Source of the DNA: Adlercreutzia murintestinalis
GTDB lineage: Bacteria; Actinomycetota; Coriobacteriia; Coriobacteriales; Eggerthellaceae
DNA: 64,000 bases
Assembly (NCBI RefSeq): GCF_943192905.1
Contig: NZ_CALPCC010000003.1
Span: forward strand, 1 to 64,000
Direction: 5' to 3'
Part shown: piece by piece, positions 1 to 6,789 of the stretch
Numbering within the stretch: the stretch's first letter is position 1
Layout of the letters: the number at the start of each line of letters is the position of its first letter
The notes under the pieces: generated by a model
What the model was told of the DNA's origin: nothing
The model's database searches: none
Seen by the model: only the letters and a program-made list of their open reading frames with translations
Program-made: the position numbers and the translations under genes

Positions 1-77
1 GGCGAAACGTTGGATCAAGACGGGCAACACTTGGTACTACGTTATGAGTAATGGTGCTCGTCAGACCGGCTGGCTCT
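1..77 (+). repeat. Exact 77-bp direct repeat, copy 1
   Basis: Bases 1-77 are identical to 190-266, a period of 189 bp (63 codons), in frame within the wall-binding repeat gene. The copy may extend left of the window. Perfect identity at the third codon position points to recent unequal recombination or gene conversion. Confidence 0.9.
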
Positions 78-1243
78 GGTTAGGCGTGTGGTACTACCTC
101 GATCCTGCCAATGCGGGTGCCATGAAGACAGGGTGGTATCAAGATACGAGCAAGCGCTGGTTTTACTCCAACAGCTCTGGCGCTATGTTGGCGAAACGTT
201 GGATCAAGACGGGCAACACTTGGTACTACGTTATGAGTAATGGTGCTCGTCAGACCGGCTGGCTCTCTTTGGGGGTAGCAACGTATTATCTCAACCCTGC
301 TCAAGCGGGAGCGATGGTTGTTGGCGACTTCAAAGTGTCGAATGTATCCTATAGAGCAGATGCCTCGGGCGCTCTTGTAAAGAACGCTTGGGTTAGCATG
401 GGCGGGAACAAATTGGCTTTCGCTGGATCAAATGGAGCTCTCAATTCTGGTGCCGAGCGTACTTCAGACGGAAAGATCATCATTAAAGATTCGTCAGGTA
501 AGATCCGAACAGGATGGATCAATTTCGGCGGATATCGTTTCTTCGCTGATCCCAGTAAGGGCGGTCGTCTTGCAACCGGCTGGACAACGAGCAATGGTAA
601 GAAATACTATTTTGATTCGAACTATGCACCTCATAAAGGTTGGTTGCTTCTCAATGGTCGTTGGTATTACTTTGACAGCGACGGAGCTATGGCGACTGGG
701 TGGCGCAAGGTAGGTGGTAGCTGGTTTTGGCTGCGCTCGTCAGACGGGGTCATGCTGACAGGGAGCCAGTATGTTGATAATGCATGGAATTATTTCTATG
801 CAAATGGTGCATGGGACGCTACCGCGTCATATATGATGCGTCGGGCTCAGGGCATCTCAAGTAACACCGGATGGCTCATTTTGGTAGATACCTCAGCATG
901 TCGAACCACTGTGTTTAGCCGTAGCAGCAATAGCTGGGTCGTTAATCAGACTTGGTCCTGTTCCCCAGGAGCATATGGCACCCCCACGAAGAAGGGGTAT
1001 TTTACGGTCGGGAGCAGAGGGTATTATTTCGATTCTGGTGCATCACGTTGCTTCTATTGGACCCAGTTCAGCGGCAATTACCTTTTCCATTCGGTGCTCT
1101 ATGCGCGTACGGCCACACCGCAGTATATACGGGATGGACGGTTGGGTATGAATCTTTCTCATGGGTGCGTGCGATTGGATGTTAACTGTGCAAAATGGAT
1201 ATATGACCGTATTCCTTTCGGCACACGCGTCTATACGTATTAG
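2..1243 (+). CDS. Cell-wall-binding repeat protein with C-terminal L,D-transpeptidase domain (5' truncated by window)
   Basis: The frame is open from base 2, so the true start lies left of the window; 413 residues are visible. The first ~280 residues are tandem aromatic/glycine repeats (GW..., WYYFDSDGAM, YYLNPAQAGAM) of the choline/glucan-binding cell-wall repeat family, which anchor proteins to wall polymers. The last ~130 residues form a YkuD domain: an upstream His in YLFHSVLY, then the catalytic SHGCVRLD motif with its Cys near the end. Proteins of this family act outside the membrane and make 3-3 peptidoglycan cross-links or attach proteins to peptidoglycan. The signal peptide would be in the missing part. 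A terminator follows directly. The repeats are partly identical at DNA level, which suggests recent duplication. A second YkuD protein lies at 8770-10509. The domain call is firm; the exact substrate is not known. Confidence 0.9.
   Translation, partial: AKRWIKTGNTWYYVMSNGARQTGWLWLGVWYYLDPANAGAMKTGWYQDTSKRWFYSNSSGAMLAKRWIKTGNTWYYVMSNGARQTGWLSLGVATYYLNPAQAGAMVVGDFKVSNVSYRADASGALVKNAWVSMGGNKLAFAGSNGALNSGAERTSDGKIIIKDSSGKIRTGWINFGGYRFFADPSKGGRLATGWTTSNGKKYYFDSNYAPHKGWLLLNGRWYYFDSDGAMATGWRKVGGSWFWLRSSDGVMLTGSQYVDNAWNYFYANGAWDATASYMMRRAQGISSNTGWLILVDTSACRTTVFSRSSNSWVVNQTWSCSPGAYGTPTKKGYFTVGSRGYYFDSGASRCFYWTQFSGNYLFHSVLYARTATPQYIRDGRLGMNLSHGCVRLDVNCAKWIYDRIPFGTRVYTY
190..266 (+). repeat. Exact 77-bp direct repeat, copy 2
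   Basis: Identical to bases 1-77, in the same reading frame; the copies diverge right after 266. The pair marks one duplicated aromatic repeat unit of the encoded protein. Confidence 0.9.
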
Positions 1244-1269
1244 TACAAAGCCCCTTTTGAGTATGACCG

Positions 1270-1305
1270 CCGCGCTTTCCTTCGGGAGAGCGCGGTTTGC
1301 TTTAC
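1270..1305 (+). terminator. Rho-independent terminator with TTCG tetraloop
   Basis: An 11-bp stem (1270-1280 with 1285-1295, one G-U pair) is closed by a TTCG loop and followed by TTTGCTTTA. It lies 26 bases past the stop of the L,D-transpeptidase gene. Confidence 0.85.
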
Positions 1306-1410
1306 GGTAGGGAATCGGGAAAGATTCGCTGCATGACAGAGGGAAAGCGTATGCTACCTTACGTTCCGATATGACGTTGATACGTGTATGCGGCTTGGAA
1401 GGAGGCTGTG

Positions 1411-1782
1411 ATGAATTTCTTGATCCGTTGGTTGGTGACTGCTATCGCGGTTGGCGTAGCGGTATGGTTGGTGCCTGGTATTGTCATCATTGGGGGAGAT
1501 GGTGCATGGGTAGCTATTGCCATTTTCGCGCTCTTCTTGTCGCTCATCGATATCAGCATTAAACCCTTGTTGCAGGTGCTGAGCTTGCCGGTAACGGTTC
1601 TTACGTTAGGCATCTTCTATATCGTGGTGAATACGTTCATGCTCTATCTTGCAGCATGGCTCGCGAACGGCATTTTTCAAGTGGGATTCTTTATTGAAGG
1701 ATTCGGGTGGGCATTTCTTGCGTCCATCATCATCAGCATTGTGTCAGCCCTGCTCAATGGCTTGTTAGGTTCGGAAAAATGA
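1411..1782 (+). CDS. Phage holin family 4 / YvlD-like membrane protein
   Basis: Encodes a 123-residue, very hydrophobic protein with about four membrane spans (roughly residues 5-27, 33-52, 58-82 and 92-118) and little else. Composition and layout match the small Phage_holin_4_2 (YvlD-like) integral membrane family, which is widespread in bacterial chromosomes and of unsettled function; the name does not mean it is a phage lysis protein. The start at 1411 is chosen because a strong AAGGAGG (1398-1404) lies six bases upstream; an in-frame ATG at 1384 has no such site. It stands alone between the terminator of the preceding gene and the tmRNA. No phage genes are near. Confidence 0.8.
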   Translation: MNFLIRWLVTAIAVGVAVWLVPGIVIIGGDGAWVAIAIFALFLSLIDISIKPLLQVLSLPVTVLTLGIFYIVVNTFMLYLAAWLANGIFQVGFFIEGFGWAFLASIIISIVSALLNGLLGSEK

Positions 1783-2041
1783 TGTTTAAGAGGTGCGACG
1801 AAAATGAGATAGGGTCACTGTCACTGCGCTGCTTCTGAATCCATAGAGAGTTGATATGAATGAGCGCGCTTGCAAGTAGAGCATGATGGCCAGTGTTCAT
1901 GCATCGTTCGCGAACAAACACAATAAAGGTTCCAAAGGCATCAAGGAATGCGGCAGAAATGGTGTCTCAGAAGAGGATTTCATCTCGAAGGTGGACCCTC
2001 AGGCGAGAGCTCACCTCATTTCACTCTGACAGGGTCAAGTA

Positions 2042-2076
2042 TAGAAAAGACGAACTCTCGAAACGAGAGTTCGTCT
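2042..2076 (-). terminator. Terminator of ssrA
   Basis: A perfect 12-bp stem (2049-2060 with 2064-2075) with an AAA loop; read on the minus strand it is followed by TTTTCT. It lies 11 bases beyond the tmRNA 3' end. Confidence 0.85.
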
Positions 2077-2086
2077 CATATCACTT

Positions 2087-2463
2087 TGGTGGAGCCGCGG
2101 AGAATCGAACTCCGGTCCATACTAGATCCTCCATGAGGCGCTACAAGCTTAGTCTGCGTTCATAATTCGGAATCTCGCGGTTCGCAGACGAACGTTGAGG
2201 TTCCTAGTCGGTTCTTTCTTTTCTACACCCATACCGACTACGTGGTGCAGAGCATTCCCCTGAAATGACGTCTTGCTAGAATCGGGGAAATTTCTAGTTT
2301 GACGGATGGCTGACTTAAGCAGCCATAGCGGCCGGCATGTAGTAGCCGGTCTTAGCATTGTTAGTTTTGCCAATTAATTTTGACAGTACCCCTGTTTAGC
2401 GTGGCGAGGAGACCACGGCTTGCTCCTCATCTCAGACCTACCATGTCGAAACCAGTCGGCCCC
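2087..2463 (-). ncRNA. ssrA: Transfer-messenger RNA (tmRNA)
   Basis: A 377-nt RNA on the minus strand that rescues stalled ribosomes together with SmpB (gene at 6314-6781). The 5' end reads GGGGCCGACTGGTTTCGACA, the hallmark tmRNA start, and the 3' end carries a T-arm (GGAGTTCGATTCTCC) and CGGCTCCACCA. The acceptor stem of seven pairs includes the G3-U wobble required for alanine charging. The tag frame begins at GGC (2371-2369) and ends at TAA (2317-2315), encoding GKTNNAKTGYYMPAAMAA, to which the alanine from the charged tmRNA is added in front. The tag ends in AMAA rather than the usual ALAA. Its own promoter lies at 2479-2506 and a strong terminator follows. Confidence 0.97.
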
Positions 2464-2478
2464 TGATGTGTGGACTGC

Positions 2479-2506
2479 ATTCTACGCTCTCTGCACAGCA
2501 AGTCAA
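2479..2506 (-). promoter_or_regulatory. Sigma-70-type promoter of ssrA
   Basis: On the minus strand TTGACT (2506-2501) is followed after 16 bases by TAGAAT (2484-2479). The predicted start near 2472 is just upstream of the mature tmRNA 5' end at 2463. The -35 box overlaps the stop codon of the upstream gene. Confidence 0.75.
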
Positions 2507-3348
2507 GCGCAGGGGTCGATCTGTTTCAGTTCTGCGATATCTTCTTGCATCTCGGTTATGTTCTTCCAAAGACGCAGGGGCATGAATTGGCGACGCAATT
2601 CAGGATTGTAGCGGGCATCAATGGATACTGCGCGATAGAACGTACGCCATGCTTCTTGCATGGCTACCTCGTTTGCTGAATGATGTGGCAAACGAGATAC
2701 CAGTTCGGCTGCTGAAATTTGTATGAGATGCTGTTGCGCACCATCCCAAACGCCCGCAATGTTATGCGTTTCGTCGAATATGATAAACGGCTGCACGTTG
2801 AACCGTTCTACGAAGTGCCCAAGCACAAGTGGTATGACCGCATGCTTTGGATTAACGTTTGCAAACCATACCTGGATATCATCTCCTTTAAGGTGTTCAA
2901 AGCGCGCGAACTGACGCATGCGCTCGCATTCGTTCTCAACGCTCAAAACGGCCTCAAGGAGATCTGCGACCGCAGGATGCGCTCGATTCGAGAGTGCGCG
3001 CCTTGCATCGGCGTGTTCGTCTATGGCATAGCGGATGAAACGATAGATGATGTATCCCACACGCGGGTCCGATGAGGTGGATGCTTTCGTAATCTGCCAA
3101 AATGTGCGTTTGCCGCAGCGTTTGACAATACCGCGTTGCACGCGGCGCGCGAACATATCGTTTGTGGCAACGTGGTGGATTCGTTGTGAGAGACGTGGCT
3201 GTACGAGCTCGGAAGAGATCACATCGCTGGGATGCTCTTTGCGGGCGTACGCTTCAAACACGGCAGAGAGCAGCCCCTCGAGAGAGCCATCGTAGAGATA
3301 GGCTACCTCGTCGAAGAGGTCTGTGAGGGGGTTTTGCTGAGCGTCCAC
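2503..3348 (-). CDS. TIGR03915-family DNA metabolism protein (DUF4130)
   Basis: A 281-residue protein. The N-terminal YLYDGSLEGLLSAVFEAY and the C-terminal NPELRRQFMPLRLWKNITEM are characteristic of the SAM/DNA-glycosylase-associated DUF4130 family, which is nearly always encoded next to a radical SAM protein of the TIGR03916 family, as here. It starts with GTG at 3348; that G is also the last base of the TAG of the preceding gene, so translation is probably coupled. The pair is predicted to act in DNA modification or repair; the chemistry has not been established to my knowledge. Two SOS-like boxes ahead of the operon fit a DNA-damage role. The stop codon sits on the ssrA promoter. Confidence 0.85.
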   Translation of the reverse strand: MDAQQNPLTDLFDEVAYLYDGSLEGLLSAVFEAYARKEHPSDVISSELVQPRLSQRIHHVATNDMFARRVQRGIVKRCGKRTFWQITKASTSSDPRVGYIIYRFIRYAIDEHADARRALSNRAHPAVADLLEAVLSVENECERMRQFARFEHLKGDDIQVWFANVNPKHAVIPLVLGHFVERFNVQPFIIFDETHNIAGVWDGAQQHLIQISAAELVSRLPHHSANEVAMQEAWRTFYRAVSIDARYNPELRRQFMPLRLWKNITEMQEDIAELKQIDPCA

Positions 3349-4715
3349 TATGACGCCTTCTCAGGAAGGAGCGTGGCGGCCTGTGCGGCATCACTTTGGT
3401 CTTCACTAAAGAGGCTCAGCTGTCCTGCAAGAAGCCGATCGGCGCGTCTGCCGTGCCTGCCACCTTCGATGGGCTTCTTAAGCTGCGCCAAAAGCCACTC
3501 TCTGCTGAAATCTGCTCCGCTGCCACAGTAGGCACCATTGCAGGTGATGAAGTACCGCGCCCGATTGAAGGCGATACCGATCTTGCGCAGTTCCTGTTCA
3601 CCCAAGGTGCTTTGACGACGAGCGCTCACGATCAGTTGCGCCCCGCGTACGCCGATGCCAGGAACGCGCAGGAGCATCTCACGTGAGCAGGTGTTCACCT
3701 CGACCGGGAACAGATCGAGATGGTTTAAGGCCCAGTTTGCCTTTGGGTCGACGCTTTCTTCAAGAAAAGGATGCTCGGCGTCAATGATCTCGTCCACCTC
3801 AAAGCCATAGAATCGAAGCAGCCAATCTGCTTGATAGAGCCTGTGTTCGCGATTGAGTTGGATGCGATCGGTTTGGGGGAGACGGGTATCGGTGACCACG
3901 GGTATGTAGGCGCTGAAGAACACTCGCTTCATGTGCATGCCCTTATACAACGACGCCGCTAGATTCAAGATATGGTGATCGGTTTCAGGGGTGGCTCCGA
4001 TGATCATCTGGGTTGATTGACCGGCGGGAGCGAACGCGCGCGCCGCTCGTTTTGGACGGGCTGCCGATAGATAGGTGGTTTGCCGACGCCTGACCAGTGC
4101 GTGCGTTTCAGCATCCTCTGCGATGGAATCGGCAATTTGACGCATGGGAGCCAAGATGGTCCCCTTGCTCTTCTGTGGGCACAGCAACTGCAGGCTTTTC
4201 TCGGATGGCAACTCCATGTTCACCGAAAGACGATCGGCAAGCAGCCCCAATTCGGAGACAAGTTCAGGTGAGGTGCCTGGCACCGCTTTCGTGTGGATGT
4301 ATCCACGAAAGGCGTATTCGTGACGGAGGATGCGCAGCGTTCGTATCATGAGCTCGCTCGTGTCGTCGGGGCTTCCGATGACACCACTGCTGAGAAAAAG
4401 CCCTTCGATGCAGTTGCGGCGGTAGAATTCGATAGTCAGATCGGCCAACTCACGAGGTTTGAAGCACACGCGCTGTATGGCAGCATTGCTCGCCCGATTC
4501 ACGCAGTAGGCGCAATCGTAGATGCAGGTGTTGGTCATGAGCACTTTCAGCAGCGTGACGCATCGCCCATCAGGGGTGAAGCTATGGCAGCAACCGGCGG
4601 AGCTTGTAGCACCAAGCTGCCCCCGCTTACCAGCACGTGTTACGCCCGAAGAAGTGCACGCTACATCGTATTTTGCAGCATCAGCGAGCACTTCGAGTTT
4701 CTGAGCGATATCCAT
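3348..4715 (-). CDS. Putative DNA modification/repair radical SAM protein (TIGR03916 family)
   Basis: A 455-residue protein. The radical-SAM 4Fe-4S motif CxxxCxxC is seen as CIYDCAYC around residue 70, after the family's typical N-terminus (KLEVLADAAKYDVACTSSG). Near residues 340-390 there is a helix-hairpin-helix (LLRVPGIGVRGAQLIV), a DNA-binding fold, supporting a nucleic acid substrate. ATG at 4715 is preferred because family members begin at this MDIAQKL; a TTG at 4727 is possible but lies inside the operator-like box. It is first in the operon with the DUF4130 gene. Expression is probably repressed by LexA (boxes at 4725-4754). No LexA gene lies in the window. Confidence 0.88.
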   Translation of the reverse strand: MDIAQKLEVLADAAKYDVACTSSGVTRAGKRGQLGATSSAGCCHSFTPDGRCVTLLKVLMTNTCIYDCAYCVNRASNAAIQRVCFKPRELADLTIEFYRRNCIEGLFLSSGVIGSPDDTSELMIRTLRILRHEYAFRGYIHTKAVPGTSPELVSELGLLADRLSVNMELPSEKSLQLLCPQKSKGTILAPMRQIADSIAEDAETHALVRRRQTTYLSAARPKRAARAFAPAGQSTQMIIGATPETDHHILNLAASLYKGMHMKRVFFSAYIPVVTDTRLPQTDRIQLNREHRLYQADWLLRFYGFEVDEIIDAEHPFLEESVDPKANWALNHLDLFPVEVNTCSREMLLRVPGIGVRGAQLIVSARRQSTLGEQELRKIGIAFNRARYFITCNGAYCGSGADFSREWLLAQLKKPIEGGRHGRRADRLLAGQLSLFSEDQSDAAQAATLLPEKAS

Positions 4716-4724
4716 AACGTACCA

Positions 4725-4754
4725 CAAACATTTGTTCTAGCGAATATATGTTTG
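4725..4754 (-). promoter_or_regulatory. Tandem SOS (LexA/DinR-like) boxes
   Basis: Box 1, read on the minus strand at 4738-4725, is AGAACAAATGTTTG. Box 2, at 4741-4754 on the plus strand, is CGAATATATGTTTG. Compared with the Gram-positive DinR consensus CGAACRNRYGTTYC, box 1 differs only at the outermost base on each side and box 2 at two positions. They start 16 bp apart and sit directly in front of the radical SAM gene. Operator function is inferred. Confidence 0.55.
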
Positions 4755-4957
4755 TATAGTATCGCGTGAGGGAGAATAGGTCAAGCATGCTCTCTTGATT
4801 TGGAAGCCATCCGTGCTCTCCACTGTGCAGCGTTCGGTATGGCACGCGAGAGAGCGTCCTCTTTGGTACCCTATGCATAAGGAGTATCCGAGCGAAGAGC
4901 AAGCCCAGAGGGAAAATGCTGCAAATGTTAGAGATCCTGCGGGGTAAGGAGGCGGCC

Positions 4958-5644
4958 ATGGAGGGATATAAGCGCGAGTTCATTGAATTCATGGTAGAGA
5001 GCGATGTTTTGAAGTTCGGCGAGTTCACGTTGAAGAGCGGCCGCACCTCGCCATTCTTCATGAACGCAGGAGCCTACGTGACGGGGGAGCAACTGCATCG
5101 TCTCGGCTTGTATTATGCACAGGCTATCAACGATCGCTTCGGTCTTGATTTCGATGTGGTGTTCGGACCAGCATATAAAGGCATACCGTTAGCGGTGGTA
5201 ACAGCTATGGCCCTTCAGGAGCTCTACGGCAAGGAAGTACGGTATTGCTGCAACCGTAAAGAGGTGAAAGACCATGGGGCCGATGCGGGAAACCTGCTCG
5301 GGTCCGATTTGCATGATGGCGATCGGGTGGTCATGGTGGAGGATGTGACGACTTCGGGCAAGTCGATCGATGAGACCTATCCGCTCTTGAAAGCCGCCGG
5401 TCAGGTCGAGGTGGCAGGCCTTGTTGTATCGCTCAATCGCATGGAGGTTGGCAGAGACGGCGTCAAGACCGCCCAAGAAGAGATCGAGGAACGCTACGGA
5501 TTCCCGGTAGCATCCATCGTTACCATGGCTGAGGTTGTGGAGTGTCTCTACAATCGCGCCATAGAAGGCCGCACCATCATAGACGACGCGGCCAAAGAGG
5601 CGATAGATGCATACTATGCGCGTTATGGCGTGCAGGAATCTTAG
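4958..5644 (+). CDS. pyrE: Orotate phosphoribosyltransferase
   Basis: A 228-residue cytosolic enzyme that joins orotate and PRPP to give orotidine 5'-phosphate in pyrimidine synthesis. The PRPP-binding motif is clear as VVMVEDVTTSGKSI around residues 125-138, and the N-terminal FGEFTLKSGRTSPFFMNAG is typical of PyrE. The start at 4958 has an AAGGAGG (4946-4952) at good distance; an in-frame ATG at 4916 lacks one. The gene is separated from the other pyr genes. Its stop overlaps the stop of the convergent downstream gene by three bases. Confidence 0.95.
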   Translation: MEGYKREFIEFMVESDVLKFGEFTLKSGRTSPFFMNAGAYVTGEQLHRLGLYYAQAINDRFGLDFDVVFGPAYKGIPLAVVTAMALQELYGKEVRYCCNRKEVKDHGADAGNLLGSDLHDGDRVVMVEDVTTSGKSIDETYPLLKAAGQVEVAGLVVSLNRMEVGRDGVKTAQEEIEERYGFPVASIVTMAEVVECLYNRAIEGRTIIDDAAKEAIDAYYARYGVQES

Positions 5645-6285
5645 CGACGCTTTTTGAGGAAGCTCATCTCTTCCCCGATCTCGGCGAAGGTGTCCTTTAG
5701 TTCAGCTGCTACTTGCGCGCCCTCTTTGTAGACGGCGTTGAGGTCGGCCGTGGCTTCTGCCACACCTTCGCGCGTGATCCCAAGATCGAATTCCTCGCCA
5801 TCGCTTGCGCGTACGACTTTCGTGTCCGGTTCGCCAGCGTCGTCGACCACCTCGTACTCGTCCATATCGACATAGTAGTATTCTTGCTCGTTACCATCTT
5901 CGTCGATCAGCACGAACCCTATCTCGTTGTCGTCTTCATCAACAAGATAGGCATGGATGTCTCCGTCTTCGATCTCCATCTCAATGACCTCTTCTTCCAG
6001 GTCATGAGCGCTCTCTATATGGTAGCCTTCTGAATTCTCGACACGTGCGGCTTCTTCAGCCGCCATCGTCTCGTCAACCTCATGTGGGTCATAGCCATCG
6101 TAGTCAGCTTCGTTTTCGGTGATGAAGCTGTCGAAGGCATGGTATTGGTCGCTTTCCTCGGCGTTTTCGCCAAGCAGCTCATCCATATCGCTGGCCACGT
6201 CTTCGATCTCGGTCTCTTCGTCGATCTGTTCAGCCTCGGTCTGACCGACCTCTTCCATCGTTTCTAGCTGCTCATCCATGTTCAT
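5641..6285 (-). CDS. Hypothetical acidic protein
   Basis: A 214-residue protein of no family I recognise. It is extremely acidic (for example EEVIEMEIEDGDIHAYLVDE) and ends in a short basic tail (FLKKRR). The first ~100 residues look disordered; the middle (about 105-160) has alternating hydrophobic residues with EYYYVDMDEYEVVDD and could form beta strands. It has no signal peptide or membrane segment. A good GGAGG precedes ATG 6285. It lies 28 bases downstream of smpB on the same strand and may be the last gene of the peptidase-smpB operon. The stop overlaps that of the convergent pyrE. It could be a chaperone-like or nucleic-acid-mimicking protein, but this is speculation. Confidence 0.75.
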   Translation of the reverse strand: MNMDEQLETMEEVGQTEAEQIDEETEIEDVASDMDELLGENAEESDQYHAFDSFITENEADYDGYDPHEVDETMAAEEAARVENSEGYHIESAHDLEEEVIEMEIEDGDIHAYLVDEDDNEIGFVLIDEDGNEQEYYYVDMDEYEVVDDAGEPDTKVVRASDGEEFDLGITREGVAEATADLNAVYKEGAQVAAELKDTFAEIGEEMSFLKKRR

Positions 6286-6313
6286 GATGACCTCCGCCTC
6301 TTGTCGGTATCCG

Positions 6314-6781
6314 TCAGCGCATCCGATCCTTCAACGCCCGATCTATCTCGCGTTTCACGTCGCGCTCGCGCATGCTGCGACGCTTGTCGTGGAGCTTCTT
6401 GCCCCGCGCGAGCGCTATCTCCACTTTCACGAGCCCATGCTTGTTGAAGTAGAGCTTAAGCGGTACGACCGCGAGGCCCTTCTCCTGCGTTTTCTCTGAG
6501 AGATATCGTATCTGCTTTTTATGCAGAAGAAGCTTGCGGCGACGGTCCGGATCCACATTCGCAATGTTGCCGTTAGCGAAAGGTGATATATGGAAGTTGG
6601 AAAGCCAGACCTCGCCGTTGCGCACGAGGGCAAACGCGTCAGTGAGCTGTGCGTTGTTGTCGCGCAGCGAGCGCACCTCGGTCCCCGTGAGCTGAATGCC
6701 CGCCTCAAAGGTTTCGAGGATCTCGTAATCGTGGAACGCGCGGCGGTTCTTCGCGATGGTGGTATCGTCCCTCTTTGTCAT
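6314..6781 (-). CDS. smpB: SsrA-binding protein SmpB
   Basis: A 155-residue protein (usual length about 150-160) that binds tmRNA and brings it to stalled ribosomes. Recognisable features include FEAGIQLTGTEVRSLRDNNAQLTDAF near residues 24-49, the FHISPFANGNIANVDPDRRRKLLLHK core, and the basic C-terminal tail (KKLHDKRRSMRERDVKREIDRALK) that enters the mRNA channel. It begins eight bases after the stop of the M42 peptidase gene and is in the same operon. Its RNA partner ssrA lies 4 kb away at 2087-2463. Confidence 0.96.
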   Translation of the reverse strand: MTKRDDTTIAKNRRAFHDYEILETFEAGIQLTGTEVRSLRDNNAQLTDAFALVRNGEVWLSNFHISPFANGNIANVDPDRRRKLLLHKKQIRYLSEKTQEKGLAVVPLKLYFNKHGLVKVEIALARGKKLHDKRRSMRERDVKREIDRALKDRMR

Positions 6782-6789
6782 GGCAAGCC

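Noticed and set aside
1893-2165. Plus-strand frame overlapping the tmRNA 3' end
   Set aside because: It reads through the ssrA terminator and T-arm in antisense; the tmRNA call is certain and the frame has no protein-like features.
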